NCBI GenBank assembly: GCA_964652155.1 | Contig: CAZZBK010000179.1 | Location: 1-10,420, forward strand | Source of the DNA: CAZZBK01 sp964652155 | GTDB lineage: Bacteria > Planctomycetota > Planctomycetia > Pirellulales > PNKZ01 | Length of the DNA: 10,420 nt | Reading direction: 5' to 3' | In this document: one piece after another, positions 1 to 5,863 of the stretch | Layout of the letters: the number at the start of each line of letters is the position of its first letter | Position numbering within the stretch: position 1 is the first letter of the stretch | Notes under the pieces: generated by a model | What the model saw: the letters and a program-made list of their open reading frames with translations, nothing else | What the model was told of the DNA's origin: nothing | The model's database searches: none | Position numbers and translations under genes: made by a program

Positions 1-92
1 CTGAATGATGCCCTTGATGCCAGATCCTACGATTTACCAACTTTGAAGACGCTCAGAGGCCACAACGGTGTCGCTGACACGCTGCGAGCGGC

Positions 93-137
93 AACAAAAA
101 CAGCGGCGGCCGAGTGAGGAGTCACCCGACCGCCGCT
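93..137 (-). terminator. Rho-independent terminator of the rpsO-pnp operon
   Basis: Read on the minus strand, an 8-bp GC stem (AGCGGCGG paired with CCGCCGCT) is extended inward by two further short helices across two mismatches. It closes on a 4-nt loop (plus positions 118-121) and is followed directly by a run of five T (plus 96-100 are A) in the order expected for minus-strand transcription. It lies 31 bases after the pnp stop codon. Its position, stem strength and U-tract make it a convincing end of the operon. Positions 1-92, beyond it, contain only two tiny hairpins (68-80 and 80-90) and no gene that I can support. Confidence 0.85.
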
Positions 138-168
138 GATGGTTTACACACAAAACTTGCCGGGTCGA

Positions 169-2277
169 TTAGGCGTTCGACGGTTCGGCGGCCTCGCGGA
201 GCACGGCCTTGCGGCTGAGCTTGACGCGATCCTGGTCGTCGATGGCGATGACCTTGACCTGGAACTCGTCGCCGACCTTGCACACATCGTGCACGCTGTT
301 GACGTAACCGTCCGCCAGCTCGCTGATGTGGCACAGGCCGTCCTTGCCTGGCAGGATCTCGATGAACGCGCCAAAGTCCTTGACGCTCGTCACCCGGCCG
401 TCGTAGATCTTACCGACCTTGACGCTTTCGGTGAGGGCTTCAACCCGACGCAGAGCCGCTTGGGCACCGGCCGAGTCGTTGCTCGAGATGATGACCGTGC
501 CGTCGTCGTCGACTTCGATCACGGCGCCGGTCGACTCTTGAATGGCGCGGATGGTTTTGCCACCCGGGCCGATGAGCAGGCCGATCTTTTCCGGATGGAT
601 GGTCGTCCGCAGCAGTCGCGGCGCGAAGCTGGAGATTTCCGCCCGGGGCTCGACGATCGCCGAGAGCATGTGTCGCAGGATCTGCATTCGGGCCTCGCGC
701 GCCTGGGCGAGCGTGCCGCGAATGATTTCGCTGTTAATGCCGTCGATCTTCAGGTCGAGCTGGATGCCGGTGACGCCGTTTTGAGTGCCGGCCACCTTGA
801 AATCCATGTCGCCGTAGTGATCTTCGTCGCCGATGATGTCGGTCAGCAGCATCCATTGATCGCTGCTCTCTTTAACCAAGCCGATCGAGATGCCCGCCAC
901 CGGGTTGCTGATCGGCACGCCGGCCGCCATCAACCCGAGGGTTGCGCCGCAGACGCTGGCCATCGAACTCGAACCGTTCGATTCGAGAATGTCGCTGATG
1001 ACGCGGATCGTGTAGGGAAACTCTTCGGGATCGGGCAGCACGGCCTTGACGCTCCGCTCGGCTAGTGCGCCGTGACCAATCTCACGACGTCCCGGTCCGC
1101 GGATCGGGCGACACTCGCCCACCGAGTAGCACGGGAAGTAGTAGTCGAGCATGAACTTCTTGCTGTACTCGCCGGTCAAGCCGTCGACCCGTTGCTCGTC
1201 GCGCGTGGTTCCCAGTGTGATGGTGATCATCGACTGGGTCTCGCCACGCTGGAACATGGCCGAGCCATGCACGCGGGGCAACACGTCCACTTTGCACTCG
1301 ATCGACCGCAGTTCGGTTGCCGAGCGGCCGTCGGGCCGGGTGCCCGAGAGGATTGCATCGCGAACCACGCGCAGTTCGAGATTCGACCATGCGCGGTTGA
1401 AGGCCAGCGCGGAGATAGCATTCGCGGCGGCGGGGTCGGGAATCAAGTCGGCCACGGCCTGCGCCTTGAGGTTGGCCACGGCTTCGGCCCGGGCATGCTT
1501 GCCCGCGGTCTGCTTGGCGGCCTTGAACGCGGCGTAGTACTTGCCCTTGAGGGTGTCGTACACGCCGTCGCTCGGCGGGGCCACGAACGGCGTCTTCTGG
1601 ATGCCGGCCTTGGCGAAGAGTTCTTCTTGCAACGCAACGAGCTCTTGCACGTGTCGATGGCACTCCATGACGGCCGCGTGCATTTGATCTTCGGGCAATT
1701 CGCGGGCGAAGCCTTCGATCATCAGCACCGCGTCACGCGAGCCCGAGATCACCAGGTCCAACTCGCTTTCTTCGAGCTGGTCCATGGTCGGGAACGGCAC
1801 GTATTGGCCGTTGATGAGGCCGAGCCGGCAGGAGCCCAACGGGCCCTGGAACGGCAGCGACGACAGGCCCAGCGCGACGCTGGCACCGATCATGGCGAGC
1901 ATGTCGGGGTCGTTCTGCTGATCGTAGGCCAAGACATTGGCCTGGATCTGCACTTCGTCGTAAAAACCCTCGGGGAAGAGCGGCCGGATCGGGCGATCCA
2001 TGAGCCGCGCGGTGAGGGTTTCCTTCATCGTCGGACGGCCTTCGCGTTTCAGGAAGCCGCCGGGGAACTTGCCCGCCGCGGCGATCCGTTCGCGATAATC
2101 ACAGGTGAGCGGGAAGAAATCGATGCCCGCTCGCGGGGGACCGCTGGTGACAGCGACCAGCACGACCGTTTCGCCATATTGCACCAAGCAGCTGCCAGCC
2201 GCTTGTTTGGCGTAGGTCCCGGTTTCAATCGATAATGTTTGCGACCCAATCTGACGTTCAACACGTACTTTAGCCAA
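169..2277 (-). CDS. pnp: Polyribonucleotide nucleotidyltransferase (PNPase)
   Basis: This 702-residue protein (E. coli PNPase is 711) is the phosphorolytic 3'-5' exoribonuclease of mRNA decay. It acts as a cytoplasmic trimer and often works with RNase E-type degradosomes. The two RNase PH-like cores are visible at about residues 10-145 (with KREGRP near 77-82) and 310-530 (GRPDGR near 313, ESNGSSSMASVCG at 432-444, DIIGDEDHYGDMDF at 480-493). D486 and D492 match the metal-binding aspartates of E. coli PNPase. A helical linker lies between the cores, followed by a KH domain with GLLIGPGGKTI (566-576) and an S1 domain (about 621-693). The start is TTG: an in-frame TAG lies four codons upstream, the family N-terminus begins here, and a purine-rich GGAAGGTAGG precedes it. 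It is the second gene of the rpsO-pnp operon, a classic arrangement. All catalytic features look intact. Confidence 0.97.
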   Translation of the reverse strand: MAKVRVERQIGSQTLSIETGTYAKQAAGSCLVQYGETVVLVAVTSGPPRAGIDFFPLTCDYRERIAAAGKFPGGFLKREGRPTMKETLTARLMDRPIRPLFPEGFYDEVQIQANVLAYDQQNDPDMLAMIGASVALGLSSLPFQGPLGSCRLGLINGQYVPFPTMDQLEESELDLVISGSRDAVLMIEGFARELPEDQMHAAVMECHRHVQELVALQEELFAKAGIQKTPFVAPPSDGVYDTLKGKYYAAFKAAKQTAGKHARAEAVANLKAQAVADLIPDPAAANAISALAFNRAWSNLELRVVRDAILSGTRPDGRSATELRSIECKVDVLPRVHGSAMFQRGETQSMITITLGTTRDEQRVDGLTGEYSKKFMLDYYFPCYSVGECRPIRGPGRREIGHGALAERSVKAVLPDPEEFPYTIRVISDILESNGSSSMASVCGATLGLMAAGVPISNPVAGISIGLVKESSDQWMLLTDIIGDEDHYGDMDFKVAGTQNGVTGIQLDLKIDGINSEIIRGTLAQAREARMQILRHMLSAIVEPRAEISSFAPRLLRTTIHPEKIGLLIGPGGKTIRAIQESTGAVIEVDDDGTVIISSNDSAGAQAALRRVEALTESVKVGKIYDGRVTSVKDFGAFIEILPGKDGLCHISELADGYVNSVHDVCKVGDEFQVKVIAIDDQDRVKLSRKAVLREAAEPSNA

Positions 2278-2332
2278 GGTTATTACCTACCTTCCTACGG
2301 GCTCTAGGCCGTAAGAGCACCCAACCTTGGGT
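2278..2332 (-). promoter_or_regulatory. Structured pnp leader with interleaved helices next to the ribosome binding site
   Basis: In the 193-base rpsO-pnp spacer, minus-strand RNA shows a hairpin ACCCAAGGTTGGGT (plus 2332-2319). Immediately after it come two perfect 5-bp helices whose arms alternate: GCTCT (2318-2314), TACGG (2313-2309), AGAGC (2305-2301), CCGTA (2300-2296). The last arm abuts the ribosome binding site. The two helices cannot both form as simple hairpins, so this is either a switch or a very compact pseudoknot. In enterobacteria the pnp leader is cleaved by RNase III and PNPase represses its own synthesis; a similar role here is inference. Another small hairpin, GGCTTTGCGAAAGCC, lies at 2397-2411. 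No U-tract terminator is seen, so rpsO and pnp are probably co-transcribed. Confidence 0.35.
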
Positions 2333-2470
2333 CGAACGCCTGTCACGAACAAAGCCAGCAATGGCCCGATCGGCTTCAAGAGGCGACACCGAGCACGGCT
2401 TTGCGAAAGCCCCGAGCAAATCGCGGGACAACCACTTCGCACAAACCGTCGCACGTGGCGAAAGCGTCGC

Positions 2471-2740
2471 TTATTTGCGGATTTCCAAACGACGAATCAC
2501 GTCGAGATAACGCTGCGGAAACACCTTCTTGAGGTAATCCAACAGACGACGGCGACGACTGACCATCATCAACAATCCGCGCCGACTGGCATGATCCTTG
2601 TCGTGCGTGCGCAGGTGCTCGGTTAACTCGGCAATTCGCGCCGTGAGCAGGGCCACCTGCACCTCGGGCGAGCCCGTGTCGGCGCTCTCGCGACGAAAGT
2701 TTCCGATCAGATCCTGTTTGCGCTCTTTCGTGATAGCCAT
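2471..2740 (-). CDS. rpsO: 30S ribosomal protein S15
   Basis: This 89-residue protein has exactly the usual S15 length. S15 is a primary binder of 16S rRNA in the central domain (platform) of the small subunit and helps form an intersubunit bridge. Recognisable features are the start MAITKERKQDLI, the conserved DTGSPEVQVALLTARI (21-36), the HLRTHDKDHASRRGLL segment (42-57) and the basic SRRRRLLDYLK tail helix (61-71). A TTG codon six bases further upstream could extend it by two residues (M-P), but ATG at 2740 gives the family-typical N-terminus and length, so I chose it. The ribosome binding site is weak: a GGGGGAT run lies about 14-15 bases upstream. It is the first gene of the operon with pnp. 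S15 of E. coli represses its own translation through its leader; I cannot establish that here. Confidence 0.97.
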   Translation of the reverse strand: MAITKERKQDLIGNFRRESADTGSPEVQVALLTARIAELTEHLRTHDKDHASRRGLLMMVSRRRRLLDYLKKVFPQRYLDVIRRLEIRK

Positions 2741-2805
2741 CGGCAATTACGCATCCCCCACGTCGGTCGGCTTAACCGTTTGTCAAGCAACGACCCCGTT
2801 GGTCA

Positions 2806-2833
2806 ATTACAGCTAGAACTCTAGTCCTAACAA
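2806..2833 (-). promoter_or_regulatory. Putative sigma70-type promoter of rpsO-pnp with an internal dyad
   Basis: On the minus strand, TTGTTA (plus 2833-2828) is followed after 16 bases by TGTAAT (plus 2811-2806). This would give a leader of about 60 bases before the rpsO ATG. The spacer contains the inverted repeat CTAGA-2 nt-TCTAG (2813-2824), which could be an operator or chance. The assignment rests only on consensus similarity. Confidence 0.4.
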
Positions 2834-2999
2834 TTCGAAACCACAATAACTTAAGGGGTCCAATGTATCAGGTATCGAACGTTTTGCAATCGTAAATCCA
2901 GACCCGTCGCCGCAAAATTCTAAATTGCTTCTGCACAATCACTAACGTCATTGACCAGCCTCGCTGCAGAGCCACCGAACGCCGAACGGCACAACAAGA

Positions 3000-3035
3000 A
3001 AGGCCGCGCCGTGCCAGCCTGCACGACGCGGCCTT
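3000..3035 (-). terminator. Long-stem terminator, probably of the desaturase transcript
   Basis: AAGGCCGCG (3000-3008) pairs with CGCGGCCTT (3027-3035). After one mismatch, CGTGC (3010-3014) pairs with GCACG (3021-3025) around a 6-nt loop, giving 14 bp of mostly GC stem. On the minus strand the stem is followed by the T-rich TCTTGTTGT, so it should work in the direction of the desaturase gene. It lies about 145 bases after that gene's stop codon, leaving a long 3' untranslated region that includes the four-way-junction element. Confidence 0.65.
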
Positions 3036-3058
3036 GCCCTCGATCGCTTTGCGGCCAA

Positions 3059-3150
3059 GTGGCTGGTGGTTTGCGCGAGCAAACCCCGGCCTACGATGGA
3101 AGTGTCACCCGGGTTACGGGCCGGGTTTTGCTTTGCAAAACGCCAGCCAC
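3059..3150. other. 92-nt sequence able to fold into a four-way junction (cloverleaf)
   Basis: The outer stem GTGGCTGG (3059-3066) pairs with CCAGCCAC (3143-3150), and T3067/G3142 could add a wobble pair. The interior divides with no unpaired bases into three arms. Arm A is GGTTTGC-GCGA-GCAAACC (3068-3085). Arm B is closed by CCGGCC (3086-3091) with GGCCGG (3119-3124) and holds the palindrome ACCCGGGT (3107-3114). Arm C is GTTTTGC-TTT-GCAAAAC (3125-3141). Arm A has a GNRA-type loop if the plus strand is transcribed. On the minus strand the element would sit in the desaturase 3' untranslated region ahead of its terminator. It could be a structured RNA, a folding DNA repeat or a remnant of a mobile repeat family. 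The pairing is seen directly; any function is unknown. Confidence 0.5.
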
Positions 3151-3179
3151 CCACGCTCACGCCGCACACCCTCGCCGGC

Positions 3180-4175
3180 TTAGGCCGGACGCTCGCGGGC
3201 CGGAATCTCTTTCACGACCTTCCAAGCCAACCCGGTCTTTTCCATCAGGCTAATGACCGCGTAGGTCATGTCCACCTCCCACCACTTGTGGCCATGCTTG
3301 GCCATCCGCTGGTAGGCGTGATGGTTGTTGTGCCAGCCTTCGCCAAAGGCGAGCAGTCCGACCCACCACAGATTGCGGCTGTTGTCGGTCGTCTCGTAAT
3401 TGCGATAGCCCCACAGGTGCGTGGCCGAGTTCACCAGCCACGTGATGTGAAACACATACACCAGCCGGACAAACATGCCCCACACGACCATCGAGATGCC
3501 CGTGTAGAGGTCCCAACCAAAATAGCCGACGCAGAACATCGCCACGCCGCAGGCCAGGTGAATCGGCAAGAACAGCGTGTGCAACATGCGAATCACGCCG
3601 TCACGATACAAGTCGGGCGCGTAATGCGAGCAAAGCTCCGCATGCTCTTGCTTGGTCAGCTTGGGCATGAACCACAGCATGTGGCTCCAAATCGTACCGT
3701 CGTTGGGCGAGTGTGGGTCGCCGTCCTTATCGCTAAAGGCGTGGTGCTTGCGATGGTTGGCCACCCAGGTGAGCGCCGAGCCCTCGCCCGACAAACCGCC
3801 AAAAAACGCAAACAGCCAGCGGACCGGCTTGTACGTCACAAAGCTGCCGTGGGTCAGCAGCCGGTGATAACCCAAGCAGACGCCAACGCTCCCCGTGAAC
3901 CAAGCGAGCACCGCAAAGGTCCAAAAGGCCATCCAGGTGAAATAGAACGGCGCGGCCAATGCACCAATATGCACCATGCCAATCCACACCACCACCGGCC
4001 AATCCAGGCCGTTGAGCCAGCGGTTCTCCGGCTTCGTCCGGCTGATCGGCTGCGTCAGGCGGATCGGATCGAGCGTCGTCTCGCGGCTCGTGTTCGGCAC
4101 AGCGTCGTCGGCAATATCGTTCGCGGCGGACTCGTGTTTCCGCGCACGCTTAAGTACTTGAGAATCGGATGGCAT
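3180..4175 (-). CDS. Delta-9-type acyl desaturase (membrane fatty acid desaturase, class 1)
   Basis: This 331-residue integral membrane di-iron enzyme is predicted to insert a cis double bond into saturated acyl chains, for membrane fluidity. The three histidine clusters of the family are present: HRLLTH (104-109), HRKHH (141-145) and HNNHH (282-286). NSATH (249-253) corresponds to the asparagine/histidine metal ligands known from stearoyl-CoA desaturases. Hydrophobic segments lie at about 57-75, 80-98, 118-130, 198-218 and 226-250, with a charged, probably disordered N-terminus of about 50 residues. I chose ATG at 4175, which is preceded by GGAG at about 10 bases. A GTG at 4220 would add 15 residues but has no clear ribosome binding site and sits inside a hairpin. 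The gene stands alone. Substrate form (acyl-CoA or acyl-lipid) and regiospecificity cannot be read from the sequence. Confidence 0.9.
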   Translation of the reverse strand: MPSDSQVLKRARKHESAANDIADDAVPNTSRETTLDPIRLTQPISRTKPENRWLNGLDWPVVVWIGMVHIGALAAPFYFTWMAFWTFAVLAWFTGSVGVCLGYHRLLTHGSFVTYKPVRWLFAFFGGLSGEGSALTWVANHRKHHAFSDKDGDPHSPNDGTIWSHMLWFMPKLTKQEHAELCSHYAPDLYRDGVIRMLHTLFLPIHLACGVAMFCVGYFGWDLYTGISMVVWGMFVRLVYVFHITWLVNSATHLWGYRNYETTDNSRNLWWVGLLAFGEGWHNNHHAYQRMAKHGHKWWEVDMTYAVISLMEKTGLAWKVVKEIPARERPA

Positions 4176-4211
4176 GGCTGACTTACTCCACTCGGACCCT
4201 TGAATCGTTCT

Positions 4212-4226
4212 CCCGAGCACCTCGGG
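4212..4226 (-). promoter_or_regulatory. Perfect hairpin in the desaturase leader
   Basis: CCCGAG (4212-4217) and CTCGGG (4221-4226) form a 6-bp stem with a 3-nt loop, 36 bases upstream of the chosen ATG. The alternative GTG codon at 4220 lies in the loop. No U-tract follows on the minus strand, so it is not an obvious attenuator. It may stabilise the leader or be chance. Confidence 0.3.
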
Positions 4227-4400
4227 TTCGTCGGAATACTACCGAGAATCGATCCGGCGTGTGTCACCACTGGGTCGAGGTTGTGTAAAACCCTGGTAAA
4301 ATTGCGACGCGATTTGCAAGTCACTGTGGCTAAATGACTTACCGCAATGTGCTTGGCGCGGTTTTTTGTTTCTCACCGGCGCTAGCATACGAGAGCGACC

Positions 4401-4409
4401 TGCTACAAT
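4401..4409 (+). promoter_or_regulatory. Putative extended -10 promoter of holA
   Basis: TGCTACAAT fits the extended -10 pattern TGnTATAAT with one mismatch in the hexamer. No good -35 hexamer lies 16-18 bases upstream, as expected for extended -10 promoters. Transcription would begin near 4416, placing the whole repeat at 4450-4567 in the holA 5' leader. Confidence 0.4.
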
Positions 4410-4449
4410 CGTCACACTAGGGATAGTTGAGCGGCCTCGTAAGACCGAT

Positions 4450-4567
4450 GGGTAGCCCTGACAACTCGTTGTCGGGGTCGCCGGAGGCGACACGAGGCGG
4501 GGCTCGATCACGATTCAATGCCCTCTTGTGGCTGCGCCACCCTGACAACCAGTTGTCAGGGCTACCC
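4450..4567. repeat. REPIN-like structured repeat, copy 1
   Basis: The ends are inverted repeats of about 28 bases with two mismatches, beginning GGGTAGCCCTGACAACT and ending as its complement. Each end is itself a palindrome (CCCTGACAAC and GTTGTC-rich arms). Inside are two further hairpins, TCGCC-GGA-GGCGA (4478-4490) and GTGGC-TGC-GCCAC (4529-4541). A second copy, about 87% identical by eye, lies in the same direction at 5708-5824. The organisation (two palindromes in opposite orientation around a spacer) matches REPINs, which in other bacteria are non-autonomous elements moved by RAYT-type transposases. No transposase is present in the window. No clear target duplication is visible. Confidence 0.85.
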
Positions 4568-4590
4568 ACGATAGACGTTCACCCACTTCC

Positions 4591-5685
4591 ATGTCGAACC
4601 GGCCTATGGCTACCGCGAAAACGACTGCTGCTCTCGAATGGCTCGCTGAGCAAACCAAGCTCGACGTGCCGGGCGTGTGCGTTGTCAGCGGCGACGAACC
4701 GTTCCTCAAACGGCTCGTGCTTAAACGGCTTCGCGCGGCGGTGCTCGAAGCCGACAGCGACGACGATTTCTCGTTTCACGCCTGCGATGGCGACGAGGTC
4801 GAGTGGCGCGACGTGCTCGATGAACTGTCGACCGTGTCGCTCTTCGGCGGCTCGCAACGCATGGTGGTTGTAGAAGACGCCGACAGCTTCGTCTCGAAGC
4901 ATCGCGGAGAGCTGGAAGACTACACGGCCAAGCCCAAGTCAACCGGCGTGCTCGTGCTCGTGGTCAACAGTTGGCCCAGCAATACCCGGCTCTACAAAAT
5001 CGTCCAGACGAACGGTCTACCGATCGATGGCTCGGCCCCGACCGGTGCGGCGCTCATCAAGTGGCTGCAAGGCTGGGCCAAGTCGCAACACCAAGTCAAA
5101 CTCGACCGCGCCGCGGCCGAGTCGCTCGTCGACATCATCGGCCCGCAGTTGGGCCGACTCGATCAGGAACTCGCCAAGCTCGCCGCGAGCGTGGGCCCCA
5201 ACGGCGACGTGACGAGCGAATTGGTCAACGACTTGGTCGGCGGCTGGCGCGTCAAGCAAACCTGGGACATGCTCGACGCCGCGCTCGAAGGGAACGCCCG
5301 CGAGGCCCTGTCGCAACTCGACAAATTGCTCCTCTCAGGCGAAGAGCCGATCGCGCTCTTGGGTCAGATCGGTAGCACGCTCCGCCGCCTCGCCGCCGCG
5401 GGGCGACTCATGCAACTGGGCGAACGCCAGGGGCGTCGACCTGCCCTGCGGCAAGTGCTCGAAACCGTCGGGGTCAAATCGTTCGTGCTCGCCAAGACCG
5501 AGGGGCAACTCAAGCAGGTCGGCCGACAGCGGGCGCTGAGCCTGTACGACTGGCTGCTCGAAACCGATCTCGCGCTCAAAGGGGCCAGCTCGCAAAAGCA
5601 CCGCGCGCGGTTCGTGCTCGAACAGCTCATCGTCCGCCTGAGCACGCACGCCGACCCCCGCAAAACAGCCGCCGCCACGCGGTGA
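4591..5685 (+). CDS. holA: DNA polymerase III subunit delta (clamp loader)
   Basis: This 364-residue protein matches the size and organisation of HolA, the wrench subunit of the clamp loader that opens the sliding beta clamp during replication. The N-terminal AAA+-like domain carries GVCVVSGDEPFLKRLVLKRL (28-47), LFGGSQRMVVVEDAD (84-98) and a KPKSTGVLVLVV strand (114-125). The helical lid contains LGRLDQELAKLA (187-198). The C-terminal collar domain runs from about 220 and ends in LEQLIVRL (343-350). Like other delta subunits it lacks a working Walker A motif. No Shine-Dalgarno sequence precedes ATG 4591 or the in-frame ATG at 4606, so the start is uncertain by five residues. An in-frame TGA upstream inside the repeat rules out a longer N-terminus. 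It is a single-gene unit between two repeat copies and converges with the secreted-protein gene. Confidence 0.93.
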   Translation: MSNRPMATAKTTAALEWLAEQTKLDVPGVCVVSGDEPFLKRLVLKRLRAAVLEADSDDDFSFHACDGDEVEWRDVLDELSTVSLFGGSQRMVVVEDADSFVSKHRGELEDYTAKPKSTGVLVLVVNSWPSNTRLYKIVQTNGLPIDGSAPTGAALIKWLQGWAKSQHQVKLDRAAAESLVDIIGPQLGRLDQELAKLAASVGPNGDVTSELVNDLVGGWRVKQTWDMLDAALEGNAREALSQLDKLLLSGEEPIALLGQIGSTLRRLAAAGRLMQLGERQGRRPALRQVLETVGVKSFVLAKTEGQLKQVGRQRALSLYDWLLETDLALKGASSQKHRARFVLEQLIVRLSTHADPRKTAAATR

Positions 5686-5707
5686 ACCCTTTGGAGTCGT
5701 ATCTCGC

Positions 5708-5824
5708 GGGTAGCCCTGACAACTTGTTGTCAGGGTCGCCGCAGGCGACAGGAGGCGTGGCTCGTGACGCTTCAATGCCCTCTTGTGGCTGCGCCACCCT
5801 GACAACCCGTTGTCAGGGCCACCC
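5708..5824. repeat. REPIN-like structured repeat, copy 2
   Basis: This is the second copy of the element at 4450-4567, in the same orientation. It differs by scattered substitutions and a one-base deletion in the spacer. The terminal palindromes (CCCTGACAAC paired with GTTGTCAGGG) are more perfect here than in copy 1. The changes between copies in the terminal stems fall at or near the palindrome centre (TC versus TT, CA versus CC) or restore pairing (G to A at the end of the first stem). It lies between the convergent stops of holA (5685) and the secreted-protein gene (5864), so it may also act as a two-way transcription barrier. Neither side has a T-tract. Confidence 0.85.
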
Positions 5825-5863
5825 TTTTCTGCGGTACGCTTGACGAGAATGGCTCGACTCTCC

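Larger units (their letters stand above)
2741..3179. other. Intergenic region between rpsO and the desaturase gene
   Basis: No credible coding sequence is seen in these 439 bases. The part nearest rpsO (about 2741-2950) is AT-richer than its surroundings and contains the putative rpsO promoter with a short dyad. The part nearest the desaturase is GC-rich and structured, with a long terminator-like stem at 3000-3035 and a four-way-junction sequence at 3059-3150. Short open frames on both strands here have no recognisable protein features and simply follow the palindromic DNA. Confidence 0.6.
4176..4590. other. Divergent intergenic region between the desaturase gene and holA
   Basis: These 415 bases separate two divergently transcribed genes and contain no credible coding sequence. 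They hold the desaturase leader (with a hairpin at 4212-4226), an AT-richer central part (about 4260-4375), a possible extended -10 promoter for holA at 4401-4409 and the first copy of the REPIN-like repeat at 4450-4567. I found no convincing -35/-10 pair for the desaturase gene. Confidence 0.6.

Noticed and set aside
139..2235. Two long plus-strand open frames (139-1065 and 1072-2235) opposite pnp
   Set aside because: They are antisense to a fully conserved PNPase. Their translations are His/Arg/Asp-rich and low in structure, as expected for the complementary strand of a GC-rich gene.
2758..2786. Perfect minus-strand TTGACA (plus 2781-2786) as the rpsO -35 element
   Set aside because: No -10-like hexamer occurs at 15-19 bases downstream; the region is GC-rich there. 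The TTGTTA/TGTAAT pair upstream fits better.
3059..3150. Cloverleaf element as a tRNA
   Set aside because: Arm lengths (8-9, 7, about 6 and 7 bp) and loops do not fit a tRNA. There is no T-loop GTTC motif, no 7-base anticodon loop and no acceptor end.
3066..4181. Plus-strand 371-codon open frame opposite the desaturase gene
   Set aside because: It is a mirror frame of the desaturase coding strand, with a composition full of His, Arg and Pro and no recognisable motif.
4176..4220. GTG at 4220 as the desaturase start
   Set aside because: It lies in the loop of a hairpin and lacks a ribosome binding site, whereas ATG 4175 has GGAG at a usable spacing.
4450..5824. The repeat pair as ends of a composite transposon carrying holA
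   Set aside because: There is no transposase between or next to the copies, no target-site duplication outside them, and holA is a core replication gene with the same style as its surroundings.
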